Positions 55,675 through 64,000 of a stretch of DNA of 64,000 nucleotides are shown in pieces (within the stretch, counting starts at the first letter, position 1; each line of letters starts with the position of its first letter). The notes under the pieces were generated by a model. That model searched no databases, was not told where the DNA came from, and saw nothing but the letters and a program-made list of their open reading frames with translations. Source of the stretch: Welwitschia mirabilis (taxonomy: Eukaryota > Gnetophyta > Gnetopsida > Welwitschiales); the NCBI GenBank assembly GCA_051453625.1, contig JBOZIK010000001.1, positions 119,884,957-119,948,956 of the forward strand. The letters run 5' to 3'. The translations under genes and the position numbers were made by a program.

Positions 55675-56219
55675 TGAAAAGAGAAAGATGGAGAGAAAAA
55701 TATTCTGCTGTGTTTTTTCAATGAAAACTATTGCGTGTGAGGCCCCCATGTTCAACTCGATAAGTGAGTAAATGTAATGGATTCCAGTTTACCAGATTCC
55801 ACTAACAATCATGGCTTTTGGTGTAATGATAAAGGGCCCAACAATTGGTATCAAACAAAAGACTGTTGGTAGGTCTTGGATTCGAGCCCCCTCTCCCCCC
55901 GGTGGCTCCTTAGTTCATGTGAGCAATTGGCATATGGATCAAGAAGGAGATTATTGGGTGTGCAGTCCTCATGCTCAGCCTGACAAGTGAGTAAATGTAA
56001 TGGATTCTAGTTTACTAGATTCTACTAATAGTTATGGTTTTGGTGTGATGGTAAAGGGACCAACAAAAACAGTAACACAAATATATACATAGTAAATATC
56101 TATGATTGAGCTATTCTACTCCTACAAGTCAACTATTCACTCCTATAATTTAGCTATTCTAATATGGACATTACAATATTTACTCCATGAATCTTGGGAT
56201 ACAATTAACTTTCCTAATA
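55675..56219 (-). repeat. C2 5' LTR interrupted by a TRIM
   Basis: The minus strand starts TATTAGGAAAGTTAATTG (TG changed to TA) and ends TTTCTCTTTTCA. Its 545 bp minus the 337-bp insert and one 5-bp target-site duplication equals 203 bp, exactly the length of the 3' LTR. Outside it lies CAAGT. Confidence 0.95.
55729..56065 (+). mobile_element. Complete TRIM (miniature LTR element, 337 bp) nested in the C2 LTR
   Basis: Terminal direct repeats of 115 bp (55,729-55,843) and 114 bp (55,952-56,065) start TATTG and end CCAACA. They enclose a 108-bp interior. AAAAC flanks both sides (55,724-55,728 and 56,066-56,070). The interior begins ATTGGTATCAAACAAAAG, a degenerate tRNA-Met primer-binding site, and ends AAGAAGGAGA (55,941-55,950), a polypurine tract. 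No coding capacity exists, which fits TRIM elements that borrow enzymes from larger LTR elements. The two terminal repeats differ at 19 positions plus one indel, nearly all transitions. Plus orientation is opposite to C2. Confidence 0.92.
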
Positions 56220-56224
56220 CAAGT

Positions 56225-57224
56225 AGCATAATTGAAGGAGAAGGGACGTCGGCGGCATCATAAGGAACCTTCATTACCATAGGAGACTCCATCGTAGCAA
56301 CAAAGTAAAATAGGGTGATGGTGCCCACTAAATGGCAGAACATCATGTGAACAGTGAAAATTCAAGCATGGTAATCGACGGTCAGGGGGAATGCTAGTGA
56401 CTATAGAGGAGACACTAGTGCAGACCAAGTAATTAGAGGCGAGGAAAAAGATACAGCCAACAGTAATAGAGAGGAAGATAGACATCAAAAGCAAGAAGGG
56501 AAAATCACGAGTTAGCTAGCACAAGGAAGGGATGTAACATTGCCAGAGGTGAAGGATTAGTTAGAAACTAGTAGGAAGGGTGGTGACTGAGTATTACATT
56601 AGTCAGCACATGAGACCATCGTGGAAAATCACCAGTGGTTAAGAAGGAAGTCTAGCCAGTAAGAAATATGGTGAGTCTTTGAGCATACCATCATGACTTA
56701 GAGAGGAGATCAGCTAGTGTAAGATTGTGGAGGTAGAATAGCAGTGCATAGTAGAGCTCGTAGAATGCTGAAGTACTGATGGCTGCTGCATTTACACTAT
56801 CTATCAAGGCAGCATAGAGGGAGAACTCTAAGAGAAAGCTAATGTCATTCCTCTAGTCAAAGGCAGAGGCTAAAGTGGTCAAAGAAAAAGAGAAAGATCC
56901 AAAGTAATCAAAAAAATAAGGATAGAAAGAGGATAAGGTGGGAGGAGGTAGATTAAAAAAAGAAATCCATCAAGGCAGTGGTGAGAAAGAAGGGAGATCA
57001 CATAACAAAGACATAGGAATGGCTAAGGCACTAGAGGACATCAAAGAAAATGAGCAAGAAAGGTGGCCAATGAAAGGAAGAGTGCAGACAACACAACATG
57101 TGATTAAGAAAGTAGGGGAAAGATCTTGTGATGACACTTAACTATTGTAAGGAAGATGACGAATGAAAGAACAAGGGAATCCAAGAATAGAGCTTAGAGA
57201 CAAATGAAAAATAGGGCACACAAA

Positions 57225-57255
<31 letters not shown>

Positions 57256-57420
57256 CCAAAATAGGGGACACTATGAACAAAAAGGCATCATTCACATAAG
57301 GGAGGCTACCAAAGATAAAAGGCAAGCACACAGAGGAGGATTGCAAAGAAATTCCAAAGGGGAGTTGTTAGCAAGAATCAAGAATCTAAAGATTGGAGTT
57401 TTTGTATCTGCACCATTCTC
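56225..57420. other. Purine-rich sequence right of C2, no recognised gene
   Basis: The plus strand is strongly purine-rich, with AGAGGAGA-type words throughout. The first 200 bases still contain several CpG dinucleotides (for example GACGTCGGCGGC near 56,247), as if continuing the island left of C2. Open runs at 56,143-56,494 (minus) and 56,938-57,141 (plus) show no family. A similar purine-rich stretch lies at 26,640-27,300, but I could not prove homology. Confidence 0.5.
57224..57247. repeat. (AT)n microsatellite
   Basis: About 12 uninterrupted AT dinucleotides. Confidence 0.93.
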
Positions 57421-58630
57421 ACCATCAAGTTACCCTTATTTCATTCTCTTTCATAAATTACATTCTTAATTCAATCAAAAGGTATCATACCTTCTCAATG
57501 TCATTGTGACTTTTCAAAATTATTGTCAATTTTTACCTTAGATTTTAATTTCAAAATTAGATGCTTTCATTCAAGGTTCCTTTGTTATGGCATTATTCGT
57601 TATACGAATATTATGAATTTTGTTAATCATATATAATCACTTATTAAATCATCANNNNNNNNNNNNNNNNNNNNNNNNNNNNNNNNNNNNNNNNNNNNNN
57701 NNNNNNNNNNNNNNNNNNNNNNNNNNNNNNNNNNNNNNNNNNNNNNNNNNNNNNNNNNNNNNNNNNNNNNNNNNNNNNNNNNNNNNNNNNNNNNNNNNNN
57801 NNNNNNNNNNNNNNNNNNNNNNNNNNNNNNNNNNNNNNNNNNNNNNNNNNNNNNNNNNNNNNNNNNNNNNNNNNNNNNNNNNNNNNNNNNNNNNNNNNNN
57901 NNNNNNNNNNNNNNNNNNNNNNNNNNNNNNNNNNNNNNNNNNNNNNNNNNNNNNNNNNNNNNNNNNNNNNNNNNNNNNNNNNNNNNNNNNNNNNNNNNNN
58001 NNNNNNNNNNNNNNNNNNNNNNNNNNNNNNNNNNNNNNNNNNNNNNNNNNNNNNNNNNNNNNNNNNNNNNNNNNNNNNNNNNNNNNNNNNNNNNNNNNNN
58101 NNNNNNNNNNNNNNNNNNNNNNNNNNNNNNNNNNNNNNNNNNNNNNNNNAAATAGATAGAGGAAATTATTATTTCACCAATCACATAATATAGAAATTCA
58201 TCTTGAATTTAAAAAAGGAAGGAATATACATTGTATATCTAGAATAATACTTTTAACATGCTTCATTAATGTTTAATCATTATTTTAATTACTATTAAAC
58301 CTTTACCTTGTCAACAACATTATTGAATTGGAAAATAGATCATTAAAATCCTTGAACCACATGAACTTCTTTCTTGGATGAAAATCAAAACTTGGTTAAA
58401 CCCAGTCAAAATGTAAGCAATCAAAAGAACATCAAATCAAACTTAATCATTCAACATTGAGCCTAAATAAATTGTTTGATAAATCACCGATTCAACAAGT
58501 GACATTAAAACTAATTTTGTGCTTAGAAAAAATGGCCTAAATAGTTGGGAACTAGAAGGAGGACCCTTATTATGGGTTTTTAAATTGTTCACTTTATCTT
58601 TCTTGTTCAACCTTTCCCACTGCCTCGTCT
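57421..58630 (+). other. Upstream region of G3 with candidate primer-binding site
   Basis: AT-rich and non-coding, with a 495-N gap at 57,655-58,149. At 58,533-58,552 the sequence TGGCCTAAATAGTTGGGAAC aligns at 12 of 20 positions to the Ogre-type site TGGCGACTCCGCTGGGGAAC. This is suggestive only. If correct, the 5' LTR of G3 lies left of it, largely in the gap. Confidence 0.3.
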
Positions 58631-60300
58631 TAACTCAAAATGGACACAATGACAATTTTAATAATAGGTAAAAATATCTATATTACTGAGGATATGTACA
58701 AAATCCTTGTATAATAAGATCCCTCTATCCTATCCATAGATGATCTTTGTGCTATCATGGACTACAAAACTAATAGAATCCCTATCTTGTCCACCCTAAT
58801 GGCAAATCTAAGCTATGACATCCAAGAAGTTAGGGTTAAGTGGTTAAGAGAAGAGTCAGACTTATGAGAATGAACTCCTTCCTAAAAGGGACAACAATGA
58901 AGAATTCATTAATAAATGGGATTATGAGGAAAATATAAAAGCCCTACCAAAATGATAAGTGTAAGGTGTAAAGAGATCAGTCAATTATGATACCCTATTT
59001 GAATACTTCACACATGGAGAGGAACTACTTAGAAATCAACAGGTTGAAAATAAATTCCTTAATCCACTAGATTTAACAACTACCTAGGAAGCCATTAACT
59101 ACCTCAAAGGAGGTCTTGAAAACAAAAAGAGCTACTTATAATCTAACTTTGATGATACCATGATTCATCCCTCTATCCCTTTAAAAATTCTCACACCTAA
59201 TGAGATGGTAGACTTTCAAAAGTTCATTAGTGTAGAAGACCCAATCATGCACATTAAAAATTTCAAAAACACATGCTATATGTATAATATTGACCATAAC
59301 ACTGCATGTCATCTATTTTGTAACTCTCTAAAGAAATAAGCTCTTAAGTGATATCATCACATACCTACTCACTCTGTCATAGGTATGTAACAAGTGTTAG
59401 AAATGTCCATCCAATATTACTTAATCAACATCTCAAGTAAGATGATCTTATAAATTCTTACCACCATGTAACAATAGTCTAACAAAAACATACAAGAGTA
59501 CCCATGCCAATGGAAAGCCATCACACTATAGTTGGAGACTTCTGTTATGGACTTAGATATGGTATACCTTTTCACCAAGTCCTATATACCATATGTATCA
59601 GAGCATCTACAGATGTAATGTTTCAAAAGATTTAAACAAGCTACACCTAGTCAAAAGAATAAAAGTTGTAAGAAAAGAAAGAGTAGCCATAAAATATGGT
59701 AACACCTCCTAAAGAAATCCATCCAAAAAGGATGACAATAACAACACTAGATACAATAACCCAAATAACATTGCTATCATTGATCAACCTAATCAACCTA
59801 TGTACCTAATCCAACTAATGGGAAAACCAATAATGATGCTGATAATACCTCAAATCCCTTTCACTCCATAAGTTTTTACTCCTCAACTTACCTATCATAA
59901 ACCTTATTATCCTCTACCATGATAGGTATGATCCTTAACAGCACAACCTTAATAGCAAACATACTCATTGCAAAGGCCAAAATAAGCCTCAGAGTAAAAC
60001 CTCAATCCCACAAGCTAGAAGAAGCTTCACAAAGCTAAGTATCCCAATGGAAAAAAATCCTCTTAACTTTACTCAAAAATGAGTAATTCAATTACCTTCA
60101 ATCAGACAAAGGGATCCTAATGTGCTTAAACCAATAAGATATAATAAGTTGAAGTACTATGAGTACCATCATGTATAAAGACATCTTACTAAAAATTATT
60201 TCAACCTAAGGCAAATTGTCCAAGACATTATTGGAAATAATGAGAACATAAAATTCAACGTTGTCTTAGCTATTGCAAATGAATAGTTATAGATCTATAA
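58631..60300 (+). pseudogene. gag: G3 gag, broken
   Basis: The capsid region reads NEMVDFQKFISVEDPIMHIK, NFKNTCYMYNID, HLFCNSLKK and then ALK.YHHIPTHSV near 59,337-59,380, where a stop replaces the Trp of the family motif ALRWY..LP..SI. A zinc-knuckle-like YYEYHHV.RHLTKNYFNLRQ lies near 60,155-60,215, with both expected Cys residues changed to Tyr. Fragments of Gln- and Pro-rich linker lie between them. These match Tat/Ogre Gag in order and spacing. Confidence 0.78.
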
Positions 60301-60599
60301 AAACCCCTTTCCTTTACAACATTTTATGTTATAAATGTTATAAAATGTATCTTTTCAAAATGACAGTGATCCCTTTGCAATCCTCATAATCCAAGATTAA
60401 TCTAAAAAGTTACTAAAGTAGATCATTCAAAAGAACAAAGAAAAATTAGAAGCGATGATTCAAATGGAATATTCTCAGGCACGTCCTACTGCTCAGTCAC
60501 ATGCACAAACATAGTCACTTTCCTTTAAATTTGAGAAATCATATCATTATTTAACCTCATTAATCAAGAGCTTTAAGACTTATAGAATTGCTTTTGAAA

Positions 60600-61500
60600 T
60601 AATATGCAAAAAATGTTTATGCCTAAAATCATCCCCAAATCAAAGTCAACCACCTAAGAATAAAGGCACTTGAAAGTAAGTACACATTCACAATAGTAAA
60701 GAGGATGAGAAAACAATCTAGTTCTTGCCTTATGATATCTCTACAGCCCCTAAGAGGATGATCGTAACTAAATTGTTATACATTTTAGTAAACATCGAGC
60801 CTACCAGAGTAAGTATAGCCTTTGTAAATTATGGAGATGAATTACATGTAATAAGTTCATCATGCCTCGAGAAGATCAAAATAGTTCACTCTTAAAATGA
60901 AAAAAGTGTGTGATGATTAGAGGTTTTAATGACTAGGAAAAAAAATCAAGAAGGACAATCATTTTACCTATTGAAGTAGCTTAAAAAGTTAAGAACACCA
61001 AGTTCCACATGATAGATAATGAAGTTATGTTTAATTTATTGTTGGACATTCCTAGATAATGGACATTGGCGTAGTCATATATTTGCCCCATCAAAAGCTA
61101 AAATTCCTAAGGTCTAAAATTTTAGTGGCATTAAAATGAAACCACACTAGGACCACTGTGAAATCCTATTCATGTCATCTTATCTACTGCCACCTTCTAT
61201 ACCCAATAAGATGACTATCCCTTTCTTGTAGATTAACATGATTTGGTGGATCCTCATAAGATGTAGGTCTTATAAATTTTTAACACTAAGATCCTAGATG
61301 CAGGAAGGATTCCATTTGTCCTAAATGACTTTCCAACTAGCTCATAATCCAAGCTTCTTAAAACTTTTTTTAAAGAGAAAAAAGCAAACATGAAAGACAA
61401 GCTTATTGATGGTAAAAAGTACCTCATGAAAAATGAGTTTCCCATAGTTGAGTAAATCCTCAGTGGCTAAGTTAAAGCATCAGCTTGTTACACTACTTAT
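60600..61500 (+). pseudogene. pro: G3 protease, broken
   Basis: Around 60,818-60,878 the frame reads AFVNYGDELHVISSSCLEKI, the family motif VFIDNGSSLNVLP...L..L with D-N-G-S changed to N-Y-G-D, so the catalytic Asp is lost. An I-G-type strand and VMDI-like sequence follow weakly. Near 61,430-61,500 a MKNEFPIVE segment and TYEHS correspond to the linker after the protease. A minus-strand open run at 61,254-61,445 is a shadow. The N gap at 61,655-61,754 lies just downstream. Confidence 0.65.
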
Positions 61501-62059
61501 GAACACTCTCAAAGTATAATATTTTAAAATCCTTTATAAATCCTTTTTAAAAAAAAGAAAGAGAGCAAAGTCTATTTTAAATAGTTTATACTTTTACACT
61601 TATCCCTTTTAGTCAACTTAGCTTATCATATTTCTCAATGTTTTCTTTTGGTTCNNNNNNNNNNNNNNNNNNNNNNNNNNNNNNNNNNNNNNNNNNNNNN
61701 NNNNNNNNNNNNNNNNNNNNNNNNNNNNNNNNNNNNNNNNNNNNNNNNNNNNNNCAATCCTTATTCTTATATCAATCCCTTAACTTATAAGATATCATAG
61801 TGAGGAGTCAGTTGAGCTCTCCCTTGTATGTCACTCTTGGTAGTCATCTTGTCAAAAGTTACATCCATCTCAATCTTCAAACCAAGAGCAAATGAGCAAA
61901 AACACTGAATTGTATAAAATGATGAAGTCAAAAAGGATAAAGTCATCCTTAGTGAAGCAATGGGATGTTGCAACATATGACTTCATAGTGAACCCCATTA
62001 ATCAAGAGAAATCTCTTAAGATTAATGACCAGCTACTACAACAAATCAAATTTGAACTA

Positions 62060-63260
62060 GAAAATGTATTGACATCTAATAGAAAGATCTTTTATTGATA
62101 TTAAGAGGGTATGCCAAAAATTGATAAATCGATAGTCATGCATAACATCATCATGAAATCAAATTGAATCCTAGTGAGACAAAATATTAGAAAGCTTAAT
62201 CATAGAAAGAAAAATAATTGTAGAAAAAAAATCAAATTAATATAAAAGAACCATTTACTATGAGCCTTGATATTTTGAATGGAAGAGTGCTCATCTTACA
62301 TAGTAGTAAAATAAGACTTAGAGTATCTTTTGATGGTTGGATTCATCTAACTAGTAGACTACCCAAATTGGTTATCAAATATGGTATCATTCTAAAGAAG
62401 AATGGCTAGATCATAATTTATGTCAATTACTAAGACCTAAATAAGATGACATTAAAGGATAACTACCCTTTACCAAACATTGACATCCTAGTAGATAGCA
62501 CTATTGGTTATGACCTTTTATCATTTATGGATGATTATTTAGAATACAACTAGATATTCATCAATCCCACAGATCAACATAAAATGACCTTCATAACACC
62601 ATGGGATCTCTTCTATTACATCATGATGTCCTTTGGATTAAATAACACTAACAAAACATACCAGCATGCAATAACACATATCTTTCATACCGTGATCCAT
62701 TGAAATATGGAAGACTATGTGGATGGCATTGTGATCAAGTCTAAGGTAGTCATTAACCACCCTAGTGACTTAAATTGACTATTTATGCAAGCATAGTGAT
62801 ATAATTTATTCCTGAATCCAAAGAAATGCATATTTGGTATGTCATCAAAGAAACTTCTAAGGTTTATAATATTGAAAAGAGGTATAGAAGTCAACCTAGA
62901 CAAGATCAAAGTGATCACTGATATGCCACTACTATGGAATCTAAAAGTACTATGAAATCTACAAGGTAGGCTTCAGGAAATACTTAGTTCGTCTCAATCT
63001 TGAAGGATCGACTTGAGCTATTCATGCACTTTCTTAAGCAAGATTGTAAGTTTAAATGGGATGAGAATGGTCAAAAGGCGTTTGATAGGATCAAAGGATA
63101 TCTAACATCTACTTATGTTCTAAGCCTGCCTAAGCCAAATCAACCATTTTATCTTTACCTCGCATATGCTTTATCATTAGCTAACATGATGATCTTTCAA
63201 AGAGATGAACATCATCAAGATCATTCAATCTACTACATTAGTAGGATGCTACACTAGTAT
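62060..63260 (+). pseudogene. pol: G3 reverse transcriptase, broken
   Basis: The sequence leads in with an open run from 61,892 (KQWDVATYDFIVNPINQ), then EGMPKIDKSIVMHNI. The fingers read KNG.IIIYVNY.DLNKMTLK, NYPLPNIDILVDST, LLSFMDDYLEYN, then MMSFGLNNTNKTYQHA, and the active site YVDG at 62,716-62,727 (family YVDD). LNPKKCIFGMSSKKLL and KRGIEVNLDKIKVI follow. The final open run 63,000-63,257 reads KFKWDENGQKAFDRIKGYL, LSLPKPNQPFYLYL and IYYISRML. The second active-site Asp is Gly. Confidence 0.92.
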
Positions 63261-63560
63261 GAAAGAACTCTACTAATGTGGAAAAGGCATGTTTAAGTCT
63301 AATATTTACTTCATAAAAGTTTTATCATTACATGATGGAAAATAAAATAATTGTAATTAATAACTAGAACCTACTCAAACATATACTTGAATACTCTATT
63401 GGCAGTAAATAACTGACCAAATAGAGATCAATCTTTGCTAAGTTTGACTTAGAATTTCAATCACAAAAATTAGTCAAAGGCAAGTGTAGTCAAGTAAATG
63501 GCAGATCTTCTAGTTAAAACTGAAGGTGAGACCTCAGGTGAGTCTAAACAATTCCTAACA
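63261..63560 (+). pseudogene. pol: G3 RNase H, broken
   Basis: After YYISRML the frame continues HYMMENKIIVINN (family HYF..H.I.V.T), then LLKHILEY, FDLEFQSQKLVKG and a MADLL segment (family QALADFL). These are the tail motifs of the first RNase H in Tat elements. The stretch is short and interrupted by stops. Confidence 0.7.
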
Positions 63561-63689
63561 AGGGAATTCATGTTGCCGAAATGAAAAAGAAGTGGGATGC
63601 ATTAATGTTTTTTAACAGACATCCAACTGAAACAGCAGGTTTGCATGAGTTTTTTTCTTCTTAAATAACAAAACCAACTTATCATTCTC

Positions 63690-63800
63690 TTTTCAAATAA
63701 ATTTCCATTGCACAAACATCATCATTGAATATGAAGCTTTAGTAAGAGAAATTACACTAGCCATTTTTAATGTTCTAAATTTTGAAAGATTTTAATATTT
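63690..63800 (+). pseudogene. pol: G3 second (archaeal-like) RNase H, start
   Basis: The frame reads TNIIIEYEALVREITLAIFN, matching the N-[NE]-AEYEAL-[IL]-GL signature of the archaeal-type RNase H found in Tat-lineage elements between the first RNase H and integrase. Only this helix is recognisable. The upstream strand with the first Asp is not clear. The sequence then becomes AT-rich to the window edge. Confidence 0.65.
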
Positions 63801-64000
63801 AGCCTAAAATTATTTAAATATTATAATAAAGATAAATAAATAATATAATCTAAATTAATGTATTACAGGATAAAATATTTATTACAAATGGCAAAATATG
63901 TGGAGCTGATGAAATTTTATCTTGATGTTATTTCTTAAGAATTATTACTAAATATTTCATCTTAATTAACTAAATAAAAATAACTGCTATTAAGTTTCTT

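Larger units (their letters stand above)
54281..55903 (-). repeat. Duplicated 5' block of C2
   Basis: Copies are 54,281-55,026 and 55,127-55,903, separated by a 100-N gap. Each holds the start of gag, leader, primer-binding site, last 54 bases of the LTR and the first half of the TRIM. By eye they differ at about 5% of positions plus an 18-20 base indel, which is more than expected of two alleles or an assembly overlap. Because the TRIM is in both, the duplication came after TRIM insertion. Confidence 0.85.
50354..56219 (-). mobile_element. Ty1/copia LTR retrotransposon C2, best preserved
   Basis: Minus strand, in order: 5' LTR (55,675-56,219, enlarged by a nested TRIM), primer-binding site, gag, protease, integrase, reverse transcriptase, RNase H, polypurine tract and 3' LTR (50,354-50,556). 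A perfect CAAGT target-site duplication flanks it (50,349-50,353 and 56,220-56,224). The LTRs differ at 22 of 203 positions by eye. A block of about 0.8 kb, including part of the 5' LTR, primer-binding site and gag start, is duplicated. Long open segments remain in every domain, but stops, a frameshift and active-site changes make it inactive. Confidence 0.96.
58631..64000 (+). mobile_element. Tat/Ogre-type Ty3/gypsy element G3, truncated by the window
   Basis: Plus strand order is gag, protease, reverse transcriptase, RNase H and a second archaeal-like RNase H. The second RNase H is the hallmark of Tat-lineage (Ogre, Retand) elements. The pre-polymerase segment SIVMHNIIMKSN, with RQNIRKLNHRKK, also follows that lineage. 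All domains carry stops. Integrase and the 3' LTR should lie beyond the right edge. Confidence 0.85.

Noticed and set aside
54591-55721. Gag starts at the upstream ATG (MKKHSRIF and MKKNSRIF runs)
   Set aside because: Those codons translate LTR end and primer-binding site; the family Gag start is MANNENKS.
57620-58184. Two long opposed open runs
   Set aside because: They consist almost entirely of the 495-N gap.

Overview
This window looks like gene-poor, heavily methylated intergenic DNA from a large plant genome, most likely a seed plant. The sequence is strongly AT-rich and CpG-poor, no intact host gene is visible, and nearly all recognisable coding content is plant LTR-retrotransposon gag-pol broken by stops and frameshifts. 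I cannot name the species. Sixteen runs of N interrupt the window, and several are flanked by near-identical sequence on both sides, so local order near gaps needs caution.

Layout from left to right. (1) 1-711: 5' end of a Ty1/copia element (C0) on the minus strand, with gag and primer-binding site; the rest lies outside the window. (2) 4,528-18,263: element G1, a Ty3/gypsy element of the Athila/Tat side on the plus strand, with both LTRs, primer-binding site, gag, protease, reverse transcriptase, RNase H, two integrase copies and a 3' extra reading frame. (3) 20,754-28,756: element C1, an old copia element on the minus strand with 190-bp LTRs and a perfect ATTAA target-site duplication. (4) about 29.5-45.9 kb: element A2, an Athila-type gypsy element on the plus strand. 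It is broken by a cluster of large LTRs that look like Tekay/Del chromovirus LTRs (31.1-38.1 kb), and by another such LTR (41,130-43,788) that splits its reverse transcriptase exactly inside the conserved G-[LF]-C-N motif. (5) 49.3-50.35 kb: a GC- and CpG-rich island with a fragment that resembles a plant callose synthase (GSL) membrane segment. (6) 50,354-56,219: element C2, the best-preserved copia element, minus strand, CAAGT target-site duplication. Its 5' LTR carries a complete 337-bp miniature LTR element (TRIM) with its own AAAAC target-site duplication, and its 5' end is duplicated. (7) 58.6-64.0 kb: element G3, a Tat/Ogre-type gypsy element on the plus strand that runs off the window and includes the second RNase H typical of that lineage.

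No working gene set is visible. The elements relate to each other by nesting: C1 sits in unidentified older DNA, large LTRs sit in A2, and the TRIM sits in the LTR of C2, which itself sits beside the CpG-rich island. LTR divergence read by eye suggests C1 is oldest (roughly a quarter of sites differ), followed by G1 and C2 (about 11% each). Two tRNA-derived SINE-like heads, four minisatellites, several microsatellites and some intragenic tandem duplications complete the picture. I found no CRISPR array, rRNA gene or canonical tRNA gene, and no clearly new biological system. The most informative objects are the nested TRIM, the split reverse transcriptase and the CpG-rich island.
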